Part shown: positions 12,130 through 22,376 of the stretch, one piece after another | Numbering within the stretch: position 1 is the stretch's first letter | Layout: each line of letters begins with the position of its first letter | Assembly: GCA_964020085.1 (NCBI GenBank) | Contig: OZ026601.1 | Location: 15,488,530-15,552,529 of the forward strand | Direction of reading: 5' to 3' | Length of the DNA stretch: 64,000 bases | Source of the DNA: Micromussa lordhowensis | Taxonomy: Eukaryota > Cnidaria > Anthozoa > Scleractinia > Lobophylliidae | Notes under the pieces: generated by a model | Told to the model about the DNA's origin: nothing | What the model saw: only the letters and a program-made list of their open reading frames with translations | Databases searched by the model: none | Position numbers and translations under genes: made by a program

Positions 12130-12740
12130 GAGAATGTTGTTAAGAATCAAAGAGAACTTTGAACAGGCCACGTTTAAAAGCAGACAGTGACTCTGCATTC
12201 CTTAATGAGGTGTCCAACCAGTTCCATATATCTGGGCTAAAGCTAACTGACGACCAATGACCCCATCTCCTTGTGCCATTGGATTTGCGAATGTTATTTC
12301 TCGATCTTGTGTAACATTTATGAAAATCACCATTGAATGTGACTGGGATAGAGCGACAGGAATGGGTGTTAATTACTTTATACGTAAAGAAAGCACGATG
12401 TTCCTTTCTACGTCATAATAATGGCTTCCAGCCAAGTCTTGTTAGTGCATCAGCTGCAGAAGAATGCACAGGAAGATCTAGAATGAGGCAAGCAGCCTTC
12501 TCTAACACTTTTAGTTCAGACATTAAGGAGGCATTTCCTCAATCTCCCCAAATGATATTGCCATAGTCAAAAAGAGTTAAAACGAAACTATTGAAAAACA
12601 TAATTCTAGCATTGAGGAGGGGGGGGGGGGGGGGGCAAGTTTTAATATGCCTTAAGGGACCTAACTTTTTACTGATCTTGCCATGAATATAATCAATGTG
12701 GTCAGACCAGGAAAACCGGTTATCAATCACAATACCCAAG
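12130..12740 (-). pseudogene. LINE reverse transcriptase C-terminal end (copy B)
   Basis: Homologous to 3317-3907: FSWSDHIDYIHGKISKKLG, then a Pro run created by the G tract at 12619-12635, then LFDYGNIIWGD. Several frameshifts and a deletion relative to copy A disrupt the remainder. It has no catalytic core. Confidence 0.8.
12619..12635. repeat. 17-base G run
   Basis: Copy A has GAGGGGGAGG at the equivalent place; copy B has an uninterrupted run of 17 G. It could arise by replication slippage and is also a place where assembly errors are common. Confidence 0.85.
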
Positions 12741-13123
12741 GACGTATAAGAACCTACATTACTATATGGTACTTACATATGATTAAATATGGTACTTAAT
12801 CTTTTTAAATGTCTTCATCTTAACAGCTATCCCTCATACGTGAAACAAATGTTTCTTTATGCACTGTTTCGTATTCCTTAAGAGGCAGTAACATTCTATC
12901 TTTTCCCAAGCTGTTCTAAATTCTAAATTCTTTTCGTTATGTTGCCTCGAAACACTAGAACTCATTACGTGATAACTACAGAACATTAAGTTCAATCATA
13001 TAAAGACTTTGAGCTGTTTATCTGCAACTATAATTAACCGCGCAACAATAGGCGGAGTGCGGTTCATGGTTTAAACATGGTTTATTTATTTATAGAAATA
13101 CCTGTCAACAAATATCATAAATA

Positions 13124-13712
13124 TGTTGGAACTCAACCAAGCAAGAGGTACCAAGACTCTGGTCTTTTGAGCTTTTATTAAAAGGCTTCTGCTTCTGTTG
13201 CTAGAGTTCAGCTCCTCTAATCAAGATCGTCTCTCTCTCATCTAGCAGCGAATGCACACGCGCTTCTATAGTCTATCGGTAACCATGTGTGGGGAACACG
13301 AAATGAACTGACCTCGGAGGATAACTCACTGTTTCAGAATATAAACCCAAACACTTCTGTACATTCGACTCTCAGAAGGAAACAACAAAGTGTTTAAAAC
13401 AATAGAAGCCACACTTTGGTGAACTTAAAACCCGAACGGGATGTTTGTGGGAGATTCAGAACAAGACTAATAATACTGATCATCGAAAGTTAAAGCTAAA
13501 GAACTCACGAATTTGTATAGGCACTCAATAAGAATTAAAAATGTAGCGAAATGTATCAAAACAATATGAAAAATACCAAAACATGAAAAGGTAACAGAAA
13601 CAATACTTAATGAACCAATCCCAAATGGTAACTAAAATTAGGAAAGTAAAGAGAACCTCACAAAACTGGTTTTCTCTGAAACAGTGACAATAATTTGTTG
13701 GAAACGACGCTC
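13124..13712 (-). repeat. Gypsy 3' LTR, downstream part
   Basis: It ends (minus strand) with CAACA at 13128-13124 and contains an AATAAA signal. It is separated from its upstream part (18181-18507, starting TGTTG at 18507) by the nested DIRS. The two parts total 914 bp after allowing for a shared TC at the junction, against 913 bp for copy A. Confidence 0.8.
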
Positions 13713-13739
13713 GGTTAACAACTGCATCGCTTAGTGGAG

Positions 13740-13957
13740 GTTGGGTGCCTGGAATGTCCAAGGGCTTCCACTTTTGGCAGCCAGCCCCTAGACTGAATAA
13801 CGCCCCCATGGCTGGCACAACACTGCAACCCAGCCATGAGCCCCCACGCCAAGCCGAAGGGACCTCCGAGCTATGAGTCAAAGCTCGGAGACAAAGAGGC
13901 GCTCATGACTGGGGGAAGCCAGAGCCCCTAACCGCTAGATCCCGAAGGCACCCAACT
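13740..13957. repeat. Inverted repeats in the DIRS 3' non-coding region
   Basis: GTTGGGTGCCT (13740-13750) is inverted at 13947-13957, and smaller stems such as CCGAGCT/AGCTCGG lie between. DIRS elements need terminal and internal complementary regions to make a circular intermediate; these arms are candidates, though a full split-direct or inverted repeat set is not evident. Confidence 0.5.
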
Positions 13958-14046
13958 GTGTACAGAAGCCAAATGAATACCTGTTATTGCGACAGCCTCT
14001 CTGAGACACTCAGGATCAGGTCAACTGGGGTTCTGACATAGAGCTG

Positions 14047-14892
14047 TTATGCGTCACTCGTCCACCTGCCCATTGTCTTGATTAAGTGGTCAGGGATACC
14101 CAGTTGGGCAGCCGTGGTCGCAGCGCCGATGCGAAAACTGTGACCGGAAAACTGACCAGGAATTCCCGCTCCTGCTATAGTGGACTGGAGAAATGAAGAC
14201 AAGTGCACTCGAGTTAAAGGCCGACCAGTGCTATCAATGAGGAGGGGGCCCAGTGACGACCCCCAGAGGCGTAGATAAGACATGATTGCAGCGATAGGAC
14301 AAAGAGGAGCCTGACCACGACCTAGATAAATGAAACAACCCTGCCGAAAAGGGTCAGTTTTTGAGGTTTTGATATGAACACGAAGACTGGAAGGGTTCTC
14401 CTCCGCATCCACCTGTAGGTCCTGTACCGTCAGATGAACAGATGGGTCAAAGGTAGTATTGACAGTGAACTCCCCAGCCCGAATAAAACCGGAAAAACCT
14501 ATGCAGCAAGCAGCCCAGAGCATGATGTGATCAGGGTTTTGCAAGTCCACTGAACGGTGAATAACGCGCTTGACGTCTGCTGTTACAGGTTGGCGCTGTG
14601 GTGGACGGGAGCCTTGGTGGCGTTTAATGCCACGGAGGAGACGCTGGAGTTGGAGGCAATGTACCAGAGGATCAGGAAAACCATAATCGATGTGCAATGA
14701 ACGTACTGCAGACAAGTACACCTTGATGGAAGAATGGTGCAACCGATCTGCCAGATGGGAACAAAAACGCAACAATGTATGCTCGTTTGTAGGAAGCAGA
14801 GAGCCATTAGAACTTACATAACCGTCTAATGTACAAAATTCAATAAATTGACGCTGAGCTGACTGATACACCCGGTGCGTTGAAGGGGCCAA
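14047..14892 (-). pseudogene. DIRS tyrosine recombinase
   Basis: 281 codons with the phage-integrase fold: an N-terminal SAM-like DNA-binding part (residues 1-90, SAQRQFIEFC, VYLSAVRSLH), then the catalytic domain. The catalytic Arg is in GFIRAGEF, and the second box is GHSFRIGAATTAA with His and Arg. An in-frame TAA at 14047-14049 stops the protein just before the nucleophilic Tyr; the frame continues past the stop with a Tyr-containing tail for 20 more codons to a natural stop. One nucleotide therefore separates this from a full-length recombinase frame. It would insert circular cDNA by recombination. Confidence 0.9.
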
Positions 14893-14924
14893 GCCATTCG
14901 TGAGATAAAACTGACACTTCTGGG

Positions 14925-16736
14925 TTAGACTACCAGAAGCTGGGCCAGGAGGGAAGGAGGCACTGGGATGGCTGTAGGCAAAGCCTGAGGAACTAGCTGA
15001 CGGAATCTCTGAAAATCGAATCGAGAAAGAGCATCAGCCACTACGTTGGAAGACCCAGCCACATGGCGGGCAGTGAACGCAAAAGAATGCCGAGCCGCCA
15101 ACATGGAAAGATGACGGAGCAGCACCATCATGTTCGAATCTCTTGATGTACCGGACCGCAACGCCTCAACCACCGCTGTGTTGTCTGAGCAAAACTCCAC
15201 CCGTTTTGCTGACCACTGGTGACCCCACAAAGAAGCTGCCAGGGCTACGGGAAAGAGCTCTTTATACGCAATGGACAACGGCATCTGAGCGGATGACCAC
15301 ACGCCAACAAACCATTCTTGTCCTAGAATAGCCCCATATCCAATAGAACCAGCAGCATCTGAGGAAATTTGAAGATCAAGCACTGGAGCCCATTGAGGAT
15401 ACAAAAGAAAACTATGGCCATTCCACGAGTGGAAAAACTCGCACCACCATGTGAGGTCCAAGTGAAACTCTCTGTTGAGCCGTATAGGGTGGTCCTCTCG
15501 GCGAAATGCAGAGAGCAAATTAATCATCCGACGAATAAAGGTACGGCCTGCAGGGACTACTTTGCAAGCATGCTGAAGATTACCAATTAAAGACTCCAAT
15601 TCCTTGCGGGTGCAATGGTGTTTGTGGGACCAGGAGTTGAGCAATGCCAGGATGCGGTCAAACTTATCCTGTGGAAGGCGCGCCTGCAGTTTTAGAGAAT
15701 CAAGTTCTATTCCCAACACTGTCAGCCTTGTGGAAGGACCCTCGAGTTTGTCTGGATGTAAAGGAATACCCCACTCGCAAAACCTCTGAACACAGATATC
15801 TAAATTCCGTTGGCATGTTGACGAATTAGGGGGACCCAGAGTATGAAAGTCGTCCAAGTAATGAAGAAGAAAGCCAATATCGTAATTCTCCGTAAGGATC
15901 CATTCTGCCAGATCAGCTACTTACGAGAATATATATGGGGCTGAGCGTAAGCCAAACGGTAAGGCCATGTCAATAAAGTACTTGCCTCTCCACTGCATGC
16001 CCAGAAGGTAGCGATCATCCGGATGCACCGGAACAATGCGATATGCACTCTCCACGTCAAATTTTGCCAGTAAAGCTCCTCTGCCGAATGACATAATGCC
16101 AGCGATAATATCGTCAACTTTCATATACTGGACCGAGAAGGGGTCTCTTGGAACCCCGTCATTCACGCTGTGACCCTCTGGATGGGAAAGGTCCAGGATC
16201 AAACACCACTTGTTCGGCTGATGTTTCTTGGGAATGACGCCAAATCGGCTGACGTGGAGATTGGGTAATGGAGGAGTGGAGAAAGGGCCAGCCACTCGTC
16301 CCTTGGCTAGTTCAGTCCGGAGGTAATCATCAATTACCGATGGTTGAAGACTGGCTGACAACATGTTCTGCCGAGCTGATCTCAAAGAAACTAACGCTGG
16401 ATTAAAGCCCACATGAAACCCTTCCTGAATGCCCGTCAACACATAATCCACAAACCATGGATCAGGATGAGCTGATGCTTCTTTGCGTAGTCTATCCACT
16501 CTAATAGGAGAAACCTTGTGTGGGGGAAGCAATGGCGGATACAAAGAAGGGGCCCTGTTTTGAACTTGTGAGACACCACATGATAACTGAACAGTTGGCA
16601 GTCCTGCCTGCCGTCGAGAAAACAGACTTGCGGCGCTAACTGAAACATCTGATGAACTTGTATTTACACTATTTACACATGAAGCGGCTGCAGTAGTCGT
16701 GGCAACCAGGATATCAGCGCCGGGGGCGTTTGCCAC
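14925..16736 (-). pseudogene. DIRS reverse transcriptase and RNase H
   Basis: One frame of about 600 codons broken by a single TAA at 15921-15923. The upstream part (15924-16736) has RFGVIPKKHQPNKWCLILDL and the first catalytic Asp in LLAKFDVESAYR; then LPFGLRSAPYIF. Just after the stop come LHYLDDF (the YxDD box) and the RNase H domain with its acidic residues in SSDAAG, YKELFP, CSDNTA and VADALSR. The gag-like ORF overlaps its start by 23 bp in another frame, as usual for DIRS. It makes cDNA from element RNA. Confidence 0.9.
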
Positions 16737-17928
16737 CGGATGGAGTAAGAGAGCGAGATCGTTGCGTCCCCTTGTTGGCTCGAAAGGGACAACGAACTAG
16801 GGGATGGTTCCCATCACAACGCTCACAAACATGGCGGAAATGGCATTGACCAAGGGTCCAGCGACAAGCTCCATCGTTCCAAGAGCGACAGTAGTACACC
16901 GAAGTCGAAGAATGCGGAACAGGAGGAGATGGTGAGTTGGGAGCAGACGACGAAGAGGGAAGTGGGAGGGCTGACTGAGTCCCAGGAAGGGAGGATGAGG
17001 ACTGAGGTACCCCAGAGGTCCGGGTGTGGAAGTTGTACAAGTCCAGATTCATTTTAGACCAATCTGCCAAGCATGACGCCGCAGCATCCTTCCTGAATGC
17101 AACATCATACGTTTGCCAGGCAGGACCCGGGAACTGGCGTGCCGTCTGCATGATGAGTAATTTGTACTGAATTAAGTCCTGCCAACGATTTGGATGGGCG
17201 TTGCAAAACACTCAAGCGTAGATGGTAAAGGCCTGGACCCAAGTTAAAATATCGGTAATTTCCACCACTCGCTTTCGCGCCGGAGAAACAACCAATTTGC
17301 CATCCAGATATGTGTGGGGCTCAGATTCCTGTGCCCTTAAGTTCTCTGCCAAAAGGTCCGCCAGCTCCACAAAAACGCCACTGGTTATTTTAGCGACCAG
17401 TTTTGCTGGAATTGGCGCGTAACCTGGACCGACTACAAAGGCCTTGCCGACCGAAGGCGCGAAAGTCGAGGTGCCGGGTGCCAGCCACGCAGGAGAAACG
17501 AACGTGGGTGGTGTAGAAATAGCCATGAGCGGCGGCTGACCAAGTGCGGTGAAAACCGGATTTCCTACCGTTGTATAAGTCGAAATAAACGAGGGAACAA
17601 CAACATTACCTGACGTGGTGGACGAGCTTGGAATCGAGGAACTCGCCACGTTCGAAGCGTGCGCCATGCCCCCGAATGACTGAACTGCAGCGCTGGTCGA
17701 CGAACTCGTCGCTCCATTCGCCTGAAACGCTGCAAGAATTTGGGGAAGCGACTGTCCTAGCGCTTGAGAGAGCGCTTGGGAAAGAGTCTCGCTGGAGATG
17801 GAGAATATGGGCGGCGAAGCCAATGAGGTTGTCGCGACCGAGGAGGTGTTTGTTTTGCCCGACGACGACGCCATGAAATCGTCCCAATGCAGCGCGGCTG
17901 TGAGGCTGTTCAGGGTAGACCGTGGCAT
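16714..17928 (-). pseudogene. DIRS gag-like ORF1 with zinc fingers
   Basis: It starts at ATG 17926-17928 (MPRSTLNS) or the second ATG at 17872-17874 (MASSSGKT). The N-terminal half is S/T/A/P-rich and low complexity. After a TGA at 17212-17214 the same frame continues with the folded part (HPNRWQDLIQYK, WQTYDVAFRKDAA) and two Cys/His clusters: C-x7-C-x5-C-x3-H like (CRSWNDGACRW...CHFRH) and CERCDGNHPLVRC. The latter matches the knuckle seen in DIRS gag proteins and would bind element RNA. Confidence 0.8.
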
Positions 17929-18180
17929 AAAAAACAGACACAAAGACACGCACAAGTAAAACGCAAATAATAGCTAGATCGGAGAGCTAGATAACGACTG
18001 CTCTCGGCCACGCTGGCTGACAGAACTCCACGCACTGCCAAACCTACGCCACATGGGTGACACACTGCACTAATGCGCATGCGCTTCAAACTGACCTCTG
18101 ACCGCGGGTACTGTTGGCGCTCTTTGTTGTTAACTCCTTTAAATTGCATTTAAATACATAATAAGTCGATCAGAAAACGT

Positions 18181-18507
18181 TCATTGACAGTAAAATAATC
18201 ACATATCTATATAAATTCGACAATATTGTCAATTTCCCAAATCAAGCAACGACCAAACCCAGAAAATAAACCTAAAAATAAATGAATGCATTGCCATGAA
18301 AAGTTCCAATTAACCTGAAAATTGCGAATCGTTTCGTCTGAAGCTGAACCATGATTGCGATATTTAAAGAAAGCAAACAAACCACTAACTAAAGCAAAAT
18401 TGAGAGCTGAGCCCTCATCTAGCTGTGTGGAAAAACTACTGGCTGACAGATTAATTACATAAGTCATTTCAATGTTCAGAGTGAGGAGTTCAATGTTCGA
18501 CACAACA
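18181..18507 (-). repeat. Gypsy 3' LTR, upstream part
   Basis: The first 327 bp of the LTR, starting TGTTG on the minus strand right after the env-like ORF. No strong polypurine tract is seen; the preceding bases are A-rich. It joins copy A sequence exactly at TCATTGACAG, marking the right edge of the DIRS insertion. Confidence 0.75.
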
Positions 18508-18539
18508 AAGTTCAGTGAAGTGATTCCTTATTTATTTGT

Positions 18540-20442
18540 TCATTCTTGAGTATGTGCTCGTCGGACTTTTCGAATCTTGGGACTCTGGTGACCTTGTTGG
18601 ACAGGTTTGTCACAACGCTTGCAAATTTTGTGTGGAGGTGTAGTAGGCACAGTTTGTAGAGGTGTAGTAAGCACAGTTTGTAGAAGTGTAGTAGGCATAG
18701 TTTGTAGAGGTGTAGTAGGCACAGTTTGTAGAGGTACCTTTGTCTTACTTTGCTTAAACGGTGGTAAACGATTTTGCGGAGACACTGGCAGGCAACACAA
18801 CAGAAGATAAAATTAAGGACTGACAATCCTAATGCAGCATATGCAATGTACTCCGTTAACGTAGTTTCAGAGGTCACTTCTACTTGATTGACCATGTCAT
18901 CTGCCTTCTCTATAGCTGAGGTAAGCTGGCTGTCGTAATACTCAAACATTTCATCAAACTCATTGATCACAGATCGATTGATGACAACAGGAGGAGGAAT
19001 AGAAAGTGACTCCTGATGTAGCTGTAGCGGTGACATATCATTACTGTTTGGATCCCATGGGACATAAACAATTGAATCGCTTGAAAACAGTGGTAATGAG
19101 ATACTAAGGCTCTTTAGACACGTGGCCAAACTTGTTTTCATTCCAGTAAACATGACATTGCAAGGGAAATGATAGATCGCAAGTGAGGTAATATCCAGAT
19201 AACCAGTGTTTGTGACTACTGTCTCAGATGTAGGAGAAATTAAACTTGAGTGGAGTCAAGTGCTCGATGACACAAAAATTTTCTTCAGCATTTCCGGAAC
19301 TAGAAGTAAAATATTGACGTTCAAATCATGGCCATCATGCTCGACATCAATCATAGGGCTAGCAAGAACAGACAAACCTTCCTCTAATGCTGTTATTGTA
19401 AATTTCAGTGAAGGATCAATCAATAATTTGGCTGATAAATGTGATGAAATGAATTTGGGAAGGTCAGAATAACCAACTAGCATTTTTCCATTCAATTGTG
19501 TGACCTGGCTCAACGTGTCTGAAAATTCGAACAACCTAAGAAATGCAGCAAATGCTCTATTAACTTCCGCTGAATATTTGGAAAGGAAGTCCATAGTCAT
19601 GGATTCGTGACATCTAACAGAATTTGAAAAAGGTTTAAGTTGGCCTTGCCACTCAACATATGTGCGGCCGATTCTTTTTAAATTCTCGCTTAATACGTTT
19701 AACTTGCCATTACATTGATCGGCAATTTTGAAGAAGTAAACAACTTTGCCATCAACAACACGAACGAAATGTTGGGAAATATGTATAGTGCGGGTTAATT
19801 GTGACAAAGTTTCCTTTAAATTTGACACGTGATTGGGCTCGCATTTAGGACCTATTGACCTATAGATTGCCCTAAACAAGCCAAGAACAACACCTGCATG
19901 ACACATCCAACTAGACCGACGTAAACGATCTTTGGTATTTAACCAACGTCGTTCATCAACTGAAACTTTGACAGTAACGCAACGCCTAGGACTTAGAACT
20001 GAATTTCGGTATCCTCTTAAGCAGGACATTCTTGGTGTCTGACCGACTAAATATTGAAAATATCTAGGCAAATAAGTGTCACACTCAACTAAGGTTGAAA
20101 ATCCTGGTAAAGATAACAATCTGCGGGGGACCTTTGAAAATGACCCGTTGTTTCTAACAAGTCATCGAAAAACTTTTGCTTCAAAGCGGAACAAGAATTG
20201 TTCAACATGGAAAAATGCCTTCCAAACTCTGCGAAGTTTAGGACTGTATGAATATTCAAAAGCTTAGTGTTGTCATAAAAGGTCAATGGTTTCGGACCAT
20301 GACTAACCATGAGCGAAGCAGGATAAAAAGTTGCCTTTTCTGTGAAAGAATCAAACTGTTGTGAAAACACTAAACTCATTGAAAAGATGATACCCAGTAG
20401 ATGAAAGCAAGAACATGGTCAGTGTTTTCCCTTGGGCTCCAT
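18540..20442 (-). pseudogene. Envelope-like glycoprotein ORF3 of the Gypsy element
   Basis: Located between the integrase ORF and the 3' LTR, where errantiviruses and retroviruses carry env. Read 5' to 3' it has an ATG at 20440-20442, a TGA at 20419-20421, and a hydrophobic stretch resembling a signal peptide (about 20360-20415). After a 1-base shift at the G-run 20125-20129 comes a long ectodomain (19256-20119) with a furin-type RLRR site (19916-19927), a hydrophobic AGVVLGLF segment directly after it, and a heptad-like region. A TGA at 19256-19258 interrupts it. The last part (18540-19153) has an NRS glycosylation site, a membrane span (about 18782-18847) with FIFCCVACQC, and a repetitive cytoplasmic tail whose frame is shifted. 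This looks like a class I fusion protein layout; homology to a named env family is not shown. Confidence 0.65.
18630..18741. repeat. 24-bp minisatellite in the env cytoplasmic tail
   Basis: A unit around AGTTTGTAGAGGTGTAGTAG is repeated about four times here and about twice in copy A (5341-5395). In frame it encodes an 8-residue repeat centred on PLQTVPTT, so tail length varies by unit number. Confidence 0.8.
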
Positions 20443-20532
20443 CACTGAGAACTATCTTCACGCATAACCAAACGATAACAAACTTGAATTCCTAGGGACA
20501 CGAAAAGGAAACATTACCAAAAATACCGGAAA

Positions 20533-20886
20533 TCAGCAACGAGATTCTTCAAAGTATTTGATTAAACGTTTGTCCAAAATGTTTTCTTCTGGTTCCCATG
20601 TGGACTGGTTGGTTGGATAACCGAACCATGTGACTAAATTTTGATGCTTTCCTTTTCGTTTTCGACTTTTGAGAATTTTTTCGACAGAAGAGGATTGTTC
20701 TACAATCCTGTAAGGACCAAACCAGTTGTGCAACAATTTCTTTGAAAGACCTTTTTTAGTTTTGGATGTATAAACCCATACACGCTGACCAACTTCAAAA
20801 ACTGGCATTTTAGCTTCCTGATCATAATAGTCTTTCATTTTCTGCTGAGAGTGCTGAATATTCTCTTTAGCGATGTTCTGCGCCAA
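20533..20886 (-). pseudogene. Gypsy integrase C-terminus with chromodomain
   Basis: The frame includes the GPY-type module ([23 protein letters not shown]) followed almost at once by a chromodomain: [35 protein letters not shown]. The aromatic residues and the WEPEEN turn fit chromodomains that steer integration to modified chromatin. The normal stretch between GPY and chromodomain is very short here, suggesting an internal deletion. The ORF ends 92 bp before the env start. Confidence 0.8.
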
Positions 20887-20987
20887 TTCTACTTTTTCTA
20901 CTATATGTTTTTGGTGTTCAAAAACGAGCTTGATGGGCTTTCGGATTCACTAGGCAATAGCTTCACATCAATTGGTAAGCGAGGCTC

Positions 20988-22352
20988 TCAACCATAAAGA
21001 ACGTAAAAAGGACTGTCGCCAATCGCTTCACATATAGAAGTTTGATGAGCGAACAAAATTAAAGGGATATACTCGTCCCAGTCCTTTTGGTCCTTGGGAA
21101 CATACATCAAAAGAGACTGACAAAGAGTAGAATTGAATCTTTCAACAAGACCATCAGATTGCGGATGATAGCTAGAAGTGTTCGCTATGTGAATCTGAAA
21201 TATTTTACACACTTCGGCAATAAGTTTAGACAAAAAGTTCTTCCCCTATCAGAAAGTAAAACCTTCGGAGCACCAGGCCTAGCAATGATCTCATCAACTA
21301 AAAGGCGAGCGATTACGAAGGCTTCTGCAGCTACAGCTACTTGATCAAATGCATTTCCAACAGGTATGGGAAGCAACGGAGCTCTCTTAGAGTTCCTAGG
21401 TGTTTTTCTTGTTGAGCAATCCTGGCAAGACTTGCACCAGTGCTCAATATCTTTGAACGTGCGTTTCCACCAGTACCTTTGCTTAACCTTCTGAAAGGTT
21501 TTGTGTACACCGAAGTGAGCACCTGATATATGATTGTGAACGTTTGACAAAATTTCAAATTTAAGAGCATGTGGAATAACAAGTTGAGAATACGCTTCGT
21601 GGTTATTACGGTTTTGGTTTTGATCCAAATGATAGAGTAAACCATACTGTCCAATATAAAAGTTATCACTAAAGAGTAAAATTTTGCGAGCTAATTTGTC
21701 GTTTGGTGGTACAGTATCGTTTTCCAGAAAGTCTATAATTTCACTCAACTCAGGGTCTCGTCTTTGCATTTCTCTAGTTCTCGCTAACTGAGGGTCTTCT
21801 TGCTGAAATGAACTTAAATCAGGTTTTGTCTCGTATGGACGTCTAGATAAGCTATCGACATTGCTATGCTCTTTTCCAGGACGATGAACAATATCAAAAT
21901 CATATTGCTGAAGCAACAGAGACCACCTAGCTAAACAACCTGTCGCATCCTTCACATTCATAAGCCAACGAAGTGAGCTATGAACAGTAATAACTAAAAA
22001 TTTGCGACCAAACAAGTAAGGTTGAAATTTCTTGATTCCTTCCACTAAAGCTAGAGCTTCACGTTCAGTTAAGCCACAACCATTGTATGCAATAACTACT
22101 TCTTTGTCGTCCTGCTTTTTGAGCAAGAGTAAAGCCAATTCCAATTGAGCTTGCATCGACAAATAACAAAAATTCCTGTATGAAATCAGGATATGCTAGA
22201 ATTGGAGCAGAGACTAAAACACGTTTCAGCTTGTCGAATGCATCTGCACAAGCTTTTGTCCATGCAAACTTAACCCCTTTCTTAGTGAGAGCGTTCAAAG
22301 GACTAGCGATGTGTGCAAAGCCCTTCACAAAAACGCCTATAGTAGTTTGCAA
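20988..22352 (-). pseudogene. Gypsy RNase H and integrase
   Basis: Frames in order: RNase H start (22065-22352, LNALTKKGVKFAWT, FLLFVDASSIGIG), RNase H end (YNGCGLTEREALALV, VHRPGKEHSNVDSLSRR), the integrase HHCC zinc site (VHNHISGAHFG ... CKSCQDC), and the core. The segment with the first catalytic Asp is missing: sequence jumps from AFDQVAV to AAEAFVIARLL. The second Asp (LLSDRGRTF) remains, and the Glu follows in another frame ([12 protein letters not shown], 20988-21233). Several frameshifts separate the frames. It is nonfunctional as an integrase. Confidence 0.85.
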
Positions 22353-22376
22353 GCCCCATAGAAACTCTTAATTCCT

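Larger units (their letters stand above)
11408..13123. repeat. Composite repeat unit, copy B
   Basis: It has the same order as copy A: inverted repeat, LINE 3' UTR, minus-strand LINE coding end (12130-12740), then the plus-strand LINE tail up to ATAAATA, where the Gypsy LTR starts at 13124. Unlike copy A, the Gypsy beyond the LTR is long. Confidence 0.8.
13713..18180 (-). mobile_element. DIRS-type tyrosine-recombinase retrotransposon nested in the Gypsy LTR
   Basis: The 4468-bp insertion is bounded by comparison with copy A (ACGACGCTCATTGACAG near 4873-4889), where it is absent. Minus-strand order is gag-like ORF, RT plus RNase H, tyrosine recombinase, which is diagnostic of the DIRS order. 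There is no integrase and no long target duplication (only TC is shared), as known for YR elements. Short inverted words GTTAACAAC (13714-13722) and GTTGTTAAC (18126-18134) lie near the ends. Each of the three ORFs is cut by one in-frame stop, otherwise frames are open, so decay is by point mutation. Confidence 0.9.

Noticed and set aside
15143..15829. Several plus-strand frames across the DIRS RT
   Set aside because: Shadows of the minus-strand RT/RNase H, which has clear motifs.
18607..18810. Plus-strand frame rich in Val/Cys/Arg
   Set aside because: Antisense translation of the env-tail minisatellite.
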